Origin: Gymnothorax reevesii
Lineage: Eukaryota; Chordata; Actinopteri; Anguilliformes; Muraenidae
Reading direction: 5' to 3'
Length of the DNA stretch: 64,000 bases
NCBI GenBank assembly: GCA_029721435.1
Contig: CM056573.1
Location: 193,253,103-193,317,102 of the forward strand
How positions within the stretch are numbered: the stretch's first letter is position 1; each line of letters opens with the position of its first letter. The translations under genes were made by a program, and so were the position numbers. Under the pieces are notes generated by a model, which had not been told where the DNA came from, ran no database searches, and saw only the letters and a list, made by a program, of their open reading frames with translations. Of this stretch, positions 31,455-44,010 are shown piece after piece.

Positions 31455-34400
31455 ATTAAAGCTGCGAGCAGCGTTGAACGGGCCCTCGCCCCCATGCACT
31501 CGTTGGGGTTGTGGTGAGATCCTGACTGGTGCAGCTGTGCACTCACGACCCTTGGGCATGTCAAGTGCCGGCCCCAACCTGAGAGAAAGTGTCGAGCGAA
31601 TCGGACAAAGCTGAAGGAGTTATGATAAGTTGATACTTCATCCACCAGAAGTCGCTCAGAGTGTAACCAAATTTGGACAGGTGCAATCAGGGGCAGACCC
31701 TAAGCACAAATGTGAAGTTTTGAGCAAATCTGCCAATTTCAACGTAAAATATGGCATTTTCTGTTTCCATAAGGGGGCAGGATGAGTTATATTGTTTAGC
31801 AGCACATCAAGGCGTTCAGGGTGGAGCTTTTACCATGTACAGGAATTTTGAATCCATTTGGATGAAGTATGAGGGAGAGGGAGCAGCTCGAATGTGTTTG
31901 GCGAGGCATCTGAAATGGGGACACCATGGCGGCCAGGCCCATTTAGCGACAGACATGCAGGGCACTACGTTTGATCAGCATGGTCTCTTGATGATCTGAA
32001 ATGAATATTAGGTTGATTGGAAGGAATCGCTAGGAGGAGTTAGTTAAAATGCAATATGTGGAAATCGGGCCAAAATGACACATTAAAATGAAAATGGCTG
32101 ACTTCCTGTTTGGAATTGACCGAAGGTGCCATAGACCTTTTTGTTCGAATTAGCAACATACACATATGTACCAATTTTCATTTTCCTATTCCAAAAAGAC
32201 CCTTATGGGGAGGGGTTTTTCAAAATTTCAAGGGGGCGCTATCTAGGCATTTTGCTGCCCTCATGGGCACCGCCCCAATCAATTGTTGGAGCTCACCATC
32301 ATTGACCGGCAGATCAATTTGCATGATGATACGAATTCATTAAGAACATCAAAAACACAAACGTGTTTTCATTGCGAGGAATCCATTGTCACCGCATCGC
32401 CACACCGACGCCATTACTCGAAGCATCACAGCATTCGTAAAGTAGTTTAAGCAACTTCTTCTACATGATGTGCAGGGGGAATAAAGTTGATGGGTTCAAC
32501 TATGTGTCATCAGTACTAGTGAAAGGAAAAACTGGTCCCTTCCTGTTAGCGGCCACGCCCACTGACCTACAGACCTGCAGAGCACAAGTTTTGATCAGCA
32601 TGGTCTTTCAATGTTTCATAATAAATCTGATTTTGAATGGATGAAATCTCTGGGAGGAGTGCGTTAAAATACAATATGTGGAAATCGGGCAAGAATGGCA
32701 CGTTCAAATCAAAATGGCCGACTTCCTGTTTAGAGTAGACCAATGATGCCAGAGAATTTTTTGTGCGTCTTGGCCAAATACACGTGTACCAATTTTCATT
32801 TTTCTACTCCAAGAAAACCCCTAAGAGGAAGGGTTTTTGAAAATTTCAAGGGGGTGCTATCGAGGCACGTTGCTGCCTTCATGGGCAACGTCCCAATCAG
32901 ATGTGAGAGCTCACCACCCTTGACCTGTCTATCAATTTTTATGATGATACAAGTTTATTAAAGACATGAAAAAGCCAAACGTATTTTCATGGCGAGGGAT
33001 CCATTGTCACCGAATCGCCACACGGACGCCATTACTCAAAGCATCACAGCATTCGTAAGGTAGCTTAAGCAACTTCTTCTACATGTTGTACAAGGAGAAT
33101 AAAGTTGATGGGTTCGACAATGTGTCATCAGTACAAGTGAAAGGAAAAACTGGTCACTTCCTGTTAGCGGCCACGCCCACTGACCTGCAGAGCACAACTT
33201 TTGATCAACATGATCTCTTGATGTTTACAAATAAATGTGGTTTTGATTGGATGAAATCTCTAGGAGGAGTGCGTTAAAATACAATGTGTGGAAATCAGGC
33301 AAAAATGACACGTTAAAATCAAAATGGCTGACTTCCTGTTTGGAGTAGACCAATGATGCCAGAGACTTTTTTGTGCGTATTGGCCAAATACACGTTTACC
33401 AATTTTCATCTTCCTCCTCTAAAAAAACTCCTATGGGGAGGGGTTTTTGAAAATTTCAAGGGGGCGCCATCGAGGCATTTTGCTGCCCTCAAGGGCAAAC
33501 CCCCAATACAATGTGAGAGCTCGCCACCCTTGACCTGTCTATCAATTTTTATGATGATACAAGTTTATTAAAGGCATCAAAAACCTAAACGTATTTTCAT
33601 GACGAGGGGTGGATAGTCGCCGCGTCACTACACGGACGCAATTATGCGTAGCTGCACAGCATTTATAAGGTAGCTTCATAAATTTGTTCTGCATGTAATA
33701 GAAGTGGAATGAGGTTGATGTGTTCAACTATGTGTCATCAGTACAAGTGAAAGTAATAACTGGTCACTTCCTGTTACCACAGGGGGGTGCTAGTAGCAAA
33801 GTGGCAAGTTAATGCATCTGGACGTTCAGGGCGGAGCAACTATCATGACCAGCAAGTTTGAAGCTACTACAGTCCAGTAGGTGGGCGTGAGAGCATTGGG
33901 TATCCCAAACGTATTTTCATAGCGAGGGATCCAAAGTCTCTGCTTCGCCACACGGACGCCATTCCTCGTAGTTATACAGCGTTCATAATGTAGCTTCAGC
34001 AACTTGTTCTGCATGTTTTAGAAGTAGAATGAAGTTGATGGGTTCAACATTGTGTCATCAGTAGAAGTGGAAGTAACGAGTGGTCACTTCCTGTTACCAC
34101 AGGGGGGCGCTATTAGCAAAGTGGCAAGTTAATAAATCAGGACATTCAGGGCGGCGCCCTCATTATGTTCAGCAAGTTTGAAACTTCTAAAATAATGTAT
34201 TTCGCTGTGAGAGCATTGTGAAATTTTTTCCTCAAGTCACAAAAATTTGTTACGCCCTAGCAGCTACGGCCTTTGACTTACAGATCTGCAGAGCACAACT
34301 TTTGATCAGCTAGGTCTCACAATCATCTGTACCAAATTTGAAGTCAATTTGGCGAAATCCCTAGGAGGGGTTCGTTTTAAAATTCAAAAATTCAAATCAT

Positions 34401-34702
34401 AATGGCCGACTTCCTGTTGGGTTTAGGGCATGGCTCCAATGAAGTTTTTTGTATGCTTAGTTACAAAGCATATAACTACTAAATTTCGTCGGCCTACGTC
34501 AAAGTAACCGAATTTCCCTATGGGAATTTTGAAACATGTTTAGGGGGCGCTATTTTGGCATTTGGGGTCGCACCTGCGCCATCACACAAAAATATCAAAT
34601 TTCAGATGGGGCCAGACGTATTTGGAAAGTTAGACGCGTTTTCATCATTGGGAAAGGGGTGAAATTGCCCTTTGAAAAGTCGTAAGAAGAATAATAATAA
34701 TA
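31455..34702 (+). repeat. Repeat module 3 (3,248 bp)
   Basis: It starts ATTAAAGCTGCGAGCAGCG directly after module 2's GGGCCCTA and ends in (AAT)n next to module 4. Internal order: a start segment with GTCAAGTGCCGGCCCCAACC; then repeated sub-units built of CACTGACCTACAGACC, GATGAAATCTC-AGGAGGAGTGCG, ATGGC-GACTTCCTGTTT, CCCCTATGGGGAGGGGTTTT and GGGGGCGCTATCGAGGC; then two CACAGGGGGGCGCTA units; and a TTTAGGGGGCGCTATT end segment. No coding evidence. Confidence 0.75.
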
Positions 34703-37230
34703 ATTAAAGCTGCAAGCAGCGTTGAACGGGGCCTCGCCCCCATGCGCACGTTGGGGTTTGTGGTGAGATCCTGAGGGGTGCAGCTGTGCACTCACGACCA
34801 TTGGACATGTCAAGTGCCGGCCCCAACCTGAGAGAAAGTCTCGAGCGAATCGGACAAAGCTGAAGGAATTATGATAAGTTCATACTTCATCTCCCAGAAG
34901 TCGCTCAGACTGTAACCAAATTTAGGCAGGTGCATTCAGGGGCAAACCCTAAGCACAAATGTGAAGTTTTGAGCAAATCGGACAATTTCTACGTCAAATA
35001 TGGCATTTTCTGTTTCCATAAGGGGGCATGATGAGGTAGATTGTTTAGCAGGACATCAAGGCGTTCAGGGTGGAGCTTTTACCATGTACAGGAATTTTGA
35101 ATCTATTTGGATGAATTTTGAGGGAGAGGGAGCAGCTCGAATGTGTTTGGCGAGGCATCTGAAATGGGGACACCAAGACGGCCAGGCCCATTAAGCGACA
35201 AACATGCAGAGCATTACGTTTGATCAGCATGGTCTCTTGATGATCTGAAATAAATATTAGGCTGAATCGACAGAATTGCTAGGAGGAGTTCGTTAAAATG
35301 CAATATGTGGAAATTGGGCCAAAATGACACATTAAAATCAAAATGGCTGACTTCCTGTTTGGAATTGACCGAAGGTGCTAGAGACTTTTTTGTTCGAATT
35401 GGCAAAATACACGTGTACCAATTTTCATTTTCTTATTCCAAAAAAACCCTTATGAGGAGGGGTTTTTCAAAATTTTAAGGGGGCGCTATCGAGGCAGGTT
35501 GTTGCCCTCATGGGCAACGCCCCAATCAGATGTGAGAGCTCACCGTCCTTGACCGGCAGATCAATTTGCATGATGATACAAATTCATTAAGAACATCAAA
35601 AACACAAACGTATTTTCATGGCGAGGGATGGATAGTCGCCGCGTCATTACACGGACGCCATTATGCTTAGCTTTATATTATTCATTTAGTAGCTTCACCA
35701 ATCTGCATGTAATAAAAGTGGAATGAGGTTGATTTGATTAAGTATGTGTCCTCAGTACAAGTGAAAGTAATAACTGGTCACTTCCTGTTACCACAGGGGG
35801 GCGCTAGTAGCAAAGTGGAAATTTAATGCATATAAATGTTCAGGGCGGAGCAATGATTATGTCTAGCAAGTTTGAAGCTACTACAGTCAAGAATGTGGGC
35901 GTGAGAACATTGGGAATCCCAAACATATTTTCATGGCGAGGCATCCAAAGTCGCCGCTTCGCCACACGGACGCCATTACTCGTAGCTATACAGCGTTTAC
36001 AGTGTAGCTTCATCAACTTGTTCTGCATGTTTAAGAAGTAGAATGAAGTTGATGGGTTCATTTATGTGTCATCAGTACAAGTGAAAGTAAAAACTGGTCA
36101 CTTCCTGTTAGTGGCCACGCCCACTGACCTACAGACCTGCAGAGCACAACTTTTGATCAACATAGTCTTTTGATGTTTACTAATAAAGGTGGTTTTGATT
36201 GGATGAAATCTCTAGGAGGAGTTCGTTAAAATGCAATGCGTGGAAATCAGGCAAAAATGACACGTTAAAATCAAAATGGCCGATTTCCTGTTTGAAGTAG
36301 ACAAATGATGCCAGAGACTTTTTTTTGTGTCTTGGCTAATTACACATGTCTACCAATTTTCATATTTCTTCTGCAAAAAAAACCCTATGGGGATGGGTTT
36401 TTGAAAATTTCAAGGGGGCGCTATCGAGGCATTTTGCTGCCCTCATCGGCAAAGCCCCAATCACATGTGAGAGCTTGCCACCCTTGACCTGTATATCAAT
36501 TTTTATGATGATACAAGTTTATTAAAGACATCAAAAACCCAAACGTATTTTCATGGCGAGGTATGGATAGTCGCCGCGTCATTACACGGACGCCATTATG
36601 CGTAGCTTTATATTATTCATTGGGTAGTTGCACTAATTTGTTCTGCATGTAATAGAAGTGGAATGAGGTTGATTTGATTAAGTATGTGTCCTCAGTACAA
36701 GTGAAAGTAATAACTGGACACTTCCTGTTACCACAGGGAGGCGCTAGTAGCAAAGTGGATATTTAAAGTGGATAGGGTAATTTTAGGGATATTTAAAGTG
36801 GATATTTAAAGTGGATAGGGTAACCGAATTTCCCTATGGGAATTTTGAAACGTGTTTAGGGGGCGCTATTTCGGCATTTGGGGTCAAACGTGTGTGACCG
36901 CATTAAAATATCAAATTTCGGATGAGGCCGGACGTCTGTGAAAAGTTAGATTCGTTTCTACCATTGGGAAAGGGGCGAAATTGGCCCTTGAAATGTCGGA
37001 GAAATAATAATAATAATAATAAACAGCATGATTTCAATAGGGTCCTCCGCGGACGACTTGCAGTCGTGCTCGGGCCCTAATAATAATAATAATAATAAAC
37101 AGCATGATTTCAATAGGGTCCTCCGCGGACAACTTGCAGTCGTGCTCGGGCCCTAATAATGATAAAAATAAACAGTACGATTTCAATAGGGTCCTCGGAG
37201 GACTTTCAGTCCACTCGGGCCCTAATAATA
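34703..37230 (+). repeat. Repeat module 4 (2,528 bp)
   Basis: Same start and internal blocks as module 3, but with fewer sub-units and a local scramble at 36755-36825 where ATTTAAAGTGGATA occurs several times. It ends with three tandem copies of the hairpin-bearing terminus (37007-37225). Confidence 0.75.
37007..37225. repeat. Three tandem copies of the module's 3' terminus
   Basis: Each copy reads AATAATAAACAG, GATTTCAATAGGGTCCTC, a GGACGACTTGCAGTC hairpin and GGGCCCTAATAAT. Copies start near 37007, 37081 and 37158. The third is diverged (GGAGGACTTTCAGTCC), yet its stem is kept by matching changes. Confidence 0.7.
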
Positions 37231-37345
37231 ATTAAAGCTGCAAGCAGTGTTGAACGGGCCCTCGCCCCCTTGCGCACGTTGGGGTTATGGTGAGATCCTG
37301 ACGGGTGTAGCTTCACACTCCCGACCATTGGACAGGTCAAGTGCA
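37231..37345 (+). repeat. Start of a fifth repeat module, truncated
   Basis: ATTAAAGCTGCAAGCAGTG to about GTCAAGTGCAGCTCAATGG, matching the first 115 bp of modules 3 and 4, then replaced by gypsy RT sequence. Confidence 0.75.
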
Positions 37346-37404
37346 GCTCAATGGCGAATGTGTGCGAATGTGTGAAGAAAATTCACACAACGGACGCTGG
37401 GAGT

Positions 37405-37690
37405 ACCTGGTTATGCTTTTTGGGTTATCAAATGCCCCCTCAATATTCCAGGCATTTGTCAATGATGTCCTCAGAGAGATGTTGGAGAGATTTGTATGTG
37501 TATCTTGATGACATTCTAATTTTTTTGTCCAATCTTACTGAACACATTGAGCATGTTCAACAGGTCTTGACACGTCTTTTGGAGGCGCGTTTTTTTGTAA
37601 AGGCCGAAAAATGTGTGTTTCATGCGAATTCGGTTTCATTTTTGGGGTTTGTGGTGTCGGCTGGCAAGCTCCAAATGGACCTTGTTTGTC
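37405..37690 (+). pseudogene. Ty3/gypsy reverse transcriptase fragment
   Basis: The translation contains [19 protein letters not shown] (start near 37413, in a different frame from the next part), VYLDDILIF with the YLDD active site (about 37498-37524), then [41 protein letters not shown]. It covers about 95 residues of the RT palm and thumb of a canonical gypsy element, closer to chromovirus-type RTs than to the Gmr1-like ones here. No LTRs or other domains adjoin. Confidence 0.75.
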
Positions 37691-37860
37691 TCCTGTTACC
37701 ATATTGATTTTTCCTATTTTGATGTTTAATTCCCTGTTTCCACACTTTGTTTTATTGCTTTTATATACATGCATTTTAACTTTTTGTGAAGCACTTTGTG
37801 CTGTATTGCTTGAATGATGCTGTATAAATAAAATTTATTATATTATCATAATGAATTATG
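37691..37860 (+). mobile_element. 3' tail of a non-LTR element
   Basis: Ends TGAAGCACTTTGTGCTG...CTGTATAAATAAAATTTATT, a tail form common to fish LINEs. It is too short to assign to a family. Confidence 0.4.
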
Positions 37861-38523
37861 TTGAAATAGACTGAAGTTCATTAGCATACATATTTATTAA
37901 CAAGTACATATTATGACATTCAGTTTGATTACATAGATTTTAACAATGTCACATTTGGGAATCCGACATGGATCTTAGTTGCACATTATGACGCTGTTAT
38001 GGTATTTTCATTAGTAAAGCTACTGATAAACACATGATGACTCAATAAAATATTAATTCACAAAATTGTTTTATAGCCCCCATTCCTGCTGATCAGGTTC
38101 TTAAAGCCCTAACCAGACTATAAAAGGCAGCTCAAAGTGAGTACCTTTAATTGAAAGCAAATATATCTCGTAACATTTTGTAATGTACTAAATACATTTT
38201 AGCAGATGAAATGCACAAAAGTAAAATTTCGAAAATGTACAAAATACATTTGATTATTAAATATTAGCTTGACTAATTTGTTTTAACACCATAGGAGCAT
38301 GTATCAGCTCATTTTGAATAACTTTTGATAAGTCCATGACGGGTTAATTCTGACTTCAGTCACTGTTGAAAATGTAGTGAGCACAGCTTATAGTTCACCG
38401 TTTCTATTGAACTGAGTGTGTAAATTTATGTTTTGAAGAGTGCTCTTTCTAAATTTGATTACGATTTTGTGATATAAACAATACTATGAGCAAATACATG
38501 ATATATTTGCTCAATACATGAGC
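37861..38523. other. Non-coding stretch, nothing recognised
   Basis: AT-rich unique-looking sequence with no supported ORF, RNA gene or repeat boundary. Confidence 0.5.
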
Positions 38524-38946
38524 AAATAACATAACATAACATGAATGGCAAGAACAGGCCTTTCAGCCCAACTAAGCTCGCCAGTTTCTTTATACTATTG
38601 TGAATTTATCCCTTCAGATACGAAATGACTCAATGGTATCTAGCTTTAGGTCAAGCCTGCTCTTGAAAACCCCCAAGGTCTCTGCCTCAACAGTATATGG
38701 TCAGGTAAGATATTCCACATTGAAATTACTCTTTGGGTGAAGAAATATTTCCGAATATCAGTGCTAAATTTACCTTTAGTCAACTTCCATTTGTGACCCC
38801 GAGTTCTACTCACAACACTTGGTTGAAGGAATCCTACATAATTCACCTTTTTAATCCCTTTAACATATTTAAAGACCTCAATCAAATCACCCCTGAGTCT
38901 CCTTTCCCTAAGACCTAAAGAGATTAAGGATCTTCAGCCTCTTCTC

Positions 38947-41494
38947 TTAGCTTTCATCTTTTATACCTGGAATAAGCTTGGTGGCTCTTCTCTGAACTTT
39001 CTCTAGAGCCTCTATATCTCTCTTACAGTATGGTCCCCAAAACTGTACACAATACTCCAGGTGTGGTCTGACGAACGTGTTGTACAAAAGAACCATCACC
39101 TCCTTAGATTTGTACTCAATACTTTTTGCAATGTATCCTAGCATCCGATTAGCTTTTTTAACTGTTACGGCACAATGGCTAGAACCTGTGAGCGTTTGGT
39201 TAACAATCATTCCCAGATCTTTCTCTTGTGCAGCACATTCCAGTTTTAAACCTCCCATGACGTAATCCCGTCGAATGATTTTATTACCTACATGTACAAC
39301 TTTACATTTTGCTATATTAAATTTCATTTGCCACATTTCTGCCCAATTCTGGATTCTATCCAAATCGTCCTGAATCACTTTTGTGGACCCTAGACTATTT
39401 TCCAAACCCCCAACATCTGCAAATTTAACCAATCTGCTCTCAATGTTCCTATCAAGGTCATTAATGAAAATGAGGAACAGCAGGGGTCCCAACACCGATC
39501 CATGGGGGACGCCACTCCCCACCATACCCAGTTCAGATGAGATATCATTGACCACTACTCTTTGTGTTCTGCCCTGTAACCAGTTTTGAATCCACTTCAG
39601 AATACCTCCTGTAACTCCAATGGAGCTCATTTTAAAAATTAGTCTCTTATGCGGTACTGTATCGAATGCTTTCTGAAAGTCCAAGTATATGATGTCATCA
39701 GCCCTGCTCTGGTCGTAAGTCCTGGTGGCCTCTTCAAAAAATTCCAGAAGGTTTGTTAGGCATGACCTTCCCTTCCGAAAACCATGTTGGCTATCCCTCA
39801 TCTTTTATGATAGATTCCAATATTTTGCACGAAATGCAAGTTAAACTCACTGGCCTGTAGTTTCCCTGGCTCGGTACGGTCCCCTTTCTTATATATTGGT
39901 ATTATATTGCCCTGTTTCCAATCATTTGGTATTTCTCCAGTTTTTAAAGACTGTCTGAAGATGGCGGATAGCAGCTTAAAGATGAACTCACCAGCTTCCC
40001 TGAGCACTCTAGGATATAAGCCATCAGGACCCGCAGGCTTATCTGTTTTCAGTTTATGCAACTTGTCTAATACCTCGTTATCCTGAACCTCAATTTCCGC
40101 TAAATAATCTTGAGCATTTGACGTGCTCTCAGGCCAAATAAAGACCCCCTCTGAGGTAAAATTCTCAACAAAGTAACTGTTTAAGGCATGTGCAATATGC
40201 TTGTTCTCATATAGCAGCGATCCATGTTTATTCTTTATGCACTTAACCTGCTGTTTAACTTTCCTTTTTCTGCTACAGTACTGAAAGAAGCGCTTAGGGC
40301 TAGTTTTTGCCCCCTCTGCAATTTGTCTTTCATACAGTCTTCTAGCATTCCTCAGCTCTTTTTTGACCACAGCCCGCATTTTACAGTATTCAGCCCTAGT
40401 ATTCTCATGTACATCTCATAAAAGATTCCTCTTTTCCCTCAACATCCTACGAATACTTTTGGTCATCCACTGAGGATTCTGCTTTTTCAGCTTGCCTTTG
40501 GACACCTTCGGAATGAATCTGCACTGTGATTCAAGTAAAACCCCCTTAAATCTTTTTCACACCTCTTTTACGGACTTACAGTCCAGGAGTGTCTCCCATT
40601 TTATTTCAGCTAGATATGAGTGCATCCTGTCAAAGTTTGCTCGCCTACAATTGAAAATTTTTCTTTTAGAATACACCTTTTTAACTTCCCATGAAGCATC
40701 AAAATTAACAGCAGAGTGATCACTTGTCCCAAGTGGCTCCAGTACCTCAACATTGCTAATCTATCGGGGTCATTACAGAGCACTAAGTCTAAAATTGCCT
40801 TCTCTCTGGTAGGTTTATTAACATACTGCACCAAGAAATTATCTATTATAACATCTAGAAATTCTTCCTTCCCCCAACCCTGTCCTTTCACCATTTCCCA
40901 ATTGATACCAGGATAATTTAAGTCTCCCATGATAATAGTCCCACCGCCACTACAAGCTTGCATAATCCTCCTAAAAAGCATTTCATTGATTGTACTGTCC
41001 AAAGCTGGTGGTCGATAGCATACTCCTATGTTTAAATCTGTCTCGTGTTTGCCAATGAGCCTGACCCAGATATCTTCACAGGACAAGGAATGTTCAATTT
41101 CGGGAATTTCCTGTACATTAATGTTTTCGTTCACATAGAGTGCGACGCCTCCTCCTCGCCTATGACATCTATCCTTCCTAAAGAGCTAAAAACCTTCTAT
41201 ATTATATTCATCTCCATCCTCTTCACATAGCCATGTCTCTGTTATCCCAACTATGTCATAGCCCTCACTGATCACGATAGCCTCAAGTTCTGGAAATTTA
41301 TTTCTTATGCTTCTTGAATTTAAATAAAAACATTTCAGGTTATTACTAATGCTCTTCCCCCTTGATTTCCCATGTGGCCGCCGCCTTGAGCCCCCCTCTA
41401 CGCTTTGTTGCTTTAAAAGTAAAACATCGATAGTGCATGTTACGCTGTCAGCTTCCATTGGGGCAGTCTGCATTTCCCTATGTGTAACACTCAC
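38947..41494 (-). pseudogene. CR1 ORF2: endonuclease and reverse transcriptase, broken
   Basis: 41494-41186 gives the endonuclease start (CFYLNSRSIRNKFPELE, IVGITETWL). 41134-40610 gives VCYRPPALDS, IIMGDLNYPGINW and ILDLVL. 40379-39798 gives the linker and RT start (DKPAGPDGLYPRVLR, IIPIYKKGDR). 39801-38947 gives RT ([49 protein letters not shown]) and the C-terminus (YCVQFWGPYCKRDIEALEKVQRRATKLIPG). The catalytic box reads KFADVGG rather than FADD, and at least three frame changes are needed, so it is inactive. Confidence 0.85.
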
Positions 41495-41517
41495 TAACCT
41501 CCCTGCCCCCCAAGTCC

Positions 41518-42471
41518 CTAGTTTAAATAATCCTGTGCTACCCTCAACATACGCTGGCCCAGTGCAAAGGTACCCCTCCGGTTCAGGTGCAGCCCGTCAG
41601 GCTTGAACAGGTCACCCCTCTCCCAGAAAAAGTTCCAGTGCCCCATAAACCTGTACCCCTCTTTCCTACACCAGGTTCGTAGCCACGTGTTAAACCTCCA
41701 GATAGAATTCTGCTTACCTCTGCTTGCACGTGGTACCGGTAGAATCCCGGAGAACACTACCGTTGAGGATCGGCTCCTAAGCTTCTCAGCTAATTCCAAA
41801 AATTTGCCTTGCAGAACCTCAAACCTACCCTTACCTATGTCATTTGTCCCAACATGGACCATGACAACTGCATCCCTCCCCGCTCTGGCCAGGAGCTTGT
41901 CCGCACGCTCCAGGAGGTCTCCTACCTGGGCACCAGGCAGGCAACACACCATACGAGACTCCTTATCGCGCGAACAGACTAAGGTATCTATTCCTCTAAG
42001 TATTGAGTCCCCCACTATCAATAACTCTCTTTTCTGAGGGGTAGAGGCCAACAGGGTGTCCTGCTGCTCATCAGGCCCCTCACTCTCAGGGTCAGGGGCC
42101 AAGTCGAGCTCCTGCAAGGGCTGGAATCGGTTGGACACCTCAACCACTGGAGAAGCTGTCGCTGTACGGCGTGCACGCCCTTTCCTGCGCTGCCGACCTA
42201 TAGTCACCCAACTTTCTCTCCCTGCCTGCTCTGGGATCCCAGTACCACCCTGCTTTGGCGTACACACCATTTCTCTAAACAACATACTACTTAGTTCCTC
42301 TAGGAACTCTACTGATTGCGAACTATGTAGTGCCGCCAACTGGCCCTGAAGATCAAGGATCTTGCTCTCCAGATGCTCAATTCGCTAGCACCGGGGGCAG
42401 ACAAACCCACCCTGGAAATCTCTTTCCAAAAGTGTGATCATTCTGCAACCGTCACATAGTTTTGGCCACAT
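41518..42471 (-). pseudogene. CR1 ORF1: zinc-finger-like motif, coiled coil and SGNH esterase
   Basis: The frame opens MWPKLCDGCRMI at 42471. It has paired Cys motifs (CDGC and CPRC, 18 residues apart), a TAG at 42387-42385, then in the same frame a heptad-like IEHLESKILDLQGQLAAL. From the next ATG (42339) an open 273-codon stretch holds an SGNH/GDSL-type hydrolase: IVGDSILRG (block I), VHVGTNDIGKG (block III, G-x-N-D) and DGLHLNRRG (block V, D-x-x-H). CR1-like LINEs are known to carry PHD-like fingers and esterase domains in ORF1. All three catalytic blocks survive despite the upstream stop. Confidence 0.8.
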
Positions 42472-42480
42472 TTTGAACCC

Positions 42481-43930
42481 CCTACCTAATGACTTTGCTC
42501 ACCCTAGATAAAAGAAAATTACTGATGCCGAGATAGAAGCCGAGGAACCACAATTTATTAATTTATTTATTAACCTAGAAAGCCCTAAGCAACAGTCACA
42601 ATAGAAACCCCGGGGAAACAATGTAAATTGATTATAAGCCTCTTTTAACAGGGGCTTAGTTTCAGTTAACAGAAATGAAATACCAAACTGAGCCAAACTC
42701 TACATGTAATAAGCACTCCTGATAGCCGGCTTGAGTTTATATAGTCCCAATACTGTTGATATACTAACTGAAAATATCACAGGGCTTAGCTGAGAGCCCA
42801 GATAAAACAGACTCGGTTCAGCGCCCAGGAAAAACTGGAGGAGACGGAGCACTCTGATAAAAACTTACCTTTTAAATTCCAACCTAACCTAACGAATGAG
42901 TCAAGTGACTGCTGCACGACTAACTAAATACTAAATCTCAGATCCCCAGCCAAGAATGCAAACAGTACTTATCTAGCTTGCTAGCCGCATATACAACTAA
43001 GGGTAACCGAGAAAAGAGTAAAGCCCCGGTTCCCTTTCATTAAAACGGACCGAGATAAACAAGTAGTTTACTATGAGAGCGAATTAAACACGGCACCTCC
43101 CCCAACGAGCTGTCCTAAGCACCCGAACAAGCAGTTAAACTTCAATCAGCTGATTAAGGCACAGCAACCGGAAGGAAAATACAAAGATAGGGTATTTACG
43201 ATGTGTTTAATCAGAAGAGCCCTTCGGTAACAATAAAATGCGAGAAAGACAAAAAACCCGGTTCGCGTTAATATTCAGCTTGGCAATGCGTTTATGCGGC
43301 AATGCAGTCAGGATAGAGAACGAAGGGGACTAAAAATCCCGGTGAACGTCAATATTTATGGCCTAGAAGACTGTATGAAAGGCAGCAACCAAGAATGAAC
43401 CAAGCCGGGCTATAGTTAGATATCGAAGTAATTTGATTATATTCTGGGCGTTGAGAGCTTGCAAGGGTTTGTTTGCTAAAACACCAACGGAAAAAAAAAA
43501 CAGGAGAGTACCGCAGTCCCTGAAAACTGTTTTACTTTGTATACCGCACAATTCACTCATTTTGACAATTATTTAGCATTTAATTTATTCTCTTAATTTA
43601 GCGTTTAAATTTATTTTACTTTACCCCAAAAAAACCTGTCGCTTTTATTTGACCAGATTAGCGACTTAATTTGGCTGTTTGCTCACCGAGTTGTTACAGG
43701 AGGAAAAAAGGGGAAAGATACGGGGGGAAGATTCTCCCTGTCCCTACTGCGACAAAGGTTATACCTCGGGAGCTAATCGTCTAATCTCTATTATTGTTTG
43801 AGTCGTAACACACTAATTATTGTAAGAAAACCTGGTAAACACAATGGTAAATTCTCAGCTTCAATCCCACACATCTTCCTCTCTCAACTCTAGCAGAGTG
43901 ATCACCAACAAACAGCGCTACAGCACAGCC
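42481..43930. other. Non-coding stretch beside the CR1 LINE
   Basis: AT-rich sequence with no credible ORF. The part nearest 42481 may be CR1 5' UTR. Nothing else was recognised until the rRNA fragment. Confidence 0.4.
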
Positions 43931-44010
43931 AAGACGATCAAACATGACTATCAAGAGGAAGTAAAAGTCCTAACAAGGTTTCCCTAGGTGAACCTGCGGA
44001 AGGATCATTA
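43931..44010 (+). rRNA. 3' end fragment of 18S rRNA
   Basis: The 80 bases match the conserved 3' end of vertebrate 18S rRNA: AAGACGATCAAAC-TGACTAT, GAGGAAGTAAAAGTC, TAACAAGGTTTCC, TAGGTGAACCTGCGGAAGGATCATTA. From memory of the consensus, it differs at three or four positions (for example GTCCTAAC for GTCGTAAC and TTTCCCTAGG for TTTCCGTAGG). The 3' end is exact at ATTA. The next 50 bases (GGCAGGGAAGGCCCCAAGGG) may be ITS1. The rest of 18S is absent, so this is a dispersed relic and not a functional rRNA gene. Confidence 0.85.

Larger units (their letters stand above)
38524..42480 (-). mobile_element. CR1-type LINE, near full length but decayed
   Basis: Minus-strand ORF1 (42471-41518) is followed after 23 bp by ORF2 pieces (41494-38947) and a 3' end at about 38524 with ACATAACATAAC repeats after AGGCTTTCAGCC-type sequence. 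Both ORFs carry stops and frameshifts. The 5' UTR may extend right of 42480; no boundary was seen. Confidence 0.8.

Noticed and set aside
29298..36487. Short ORFs beginning MDEIS or MMPE in the repeat array
   Set aside because: They recur with the repeat modules, contain no known domain and differ in frame and length between copies.
28888..37345. Possible CRISPR-like array because short conserved blocks recur at intervals
   Set aside because: Spacing is irregular, conserved blocks are of many types and the inter-block sequence is itself conserved; the genome is also clearly a fish.
37351..37707. A host gene with a 118-residue product
   Set aside because: The central part is gypsy RT (VYLDDILIF and following), and the start is foreign sequence joined by chance.
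43931..44010. Functional 18S rRNA gene
   Set aside because: Only the last 80 bases are present, and they carry substitutions at strongly conserved sites.
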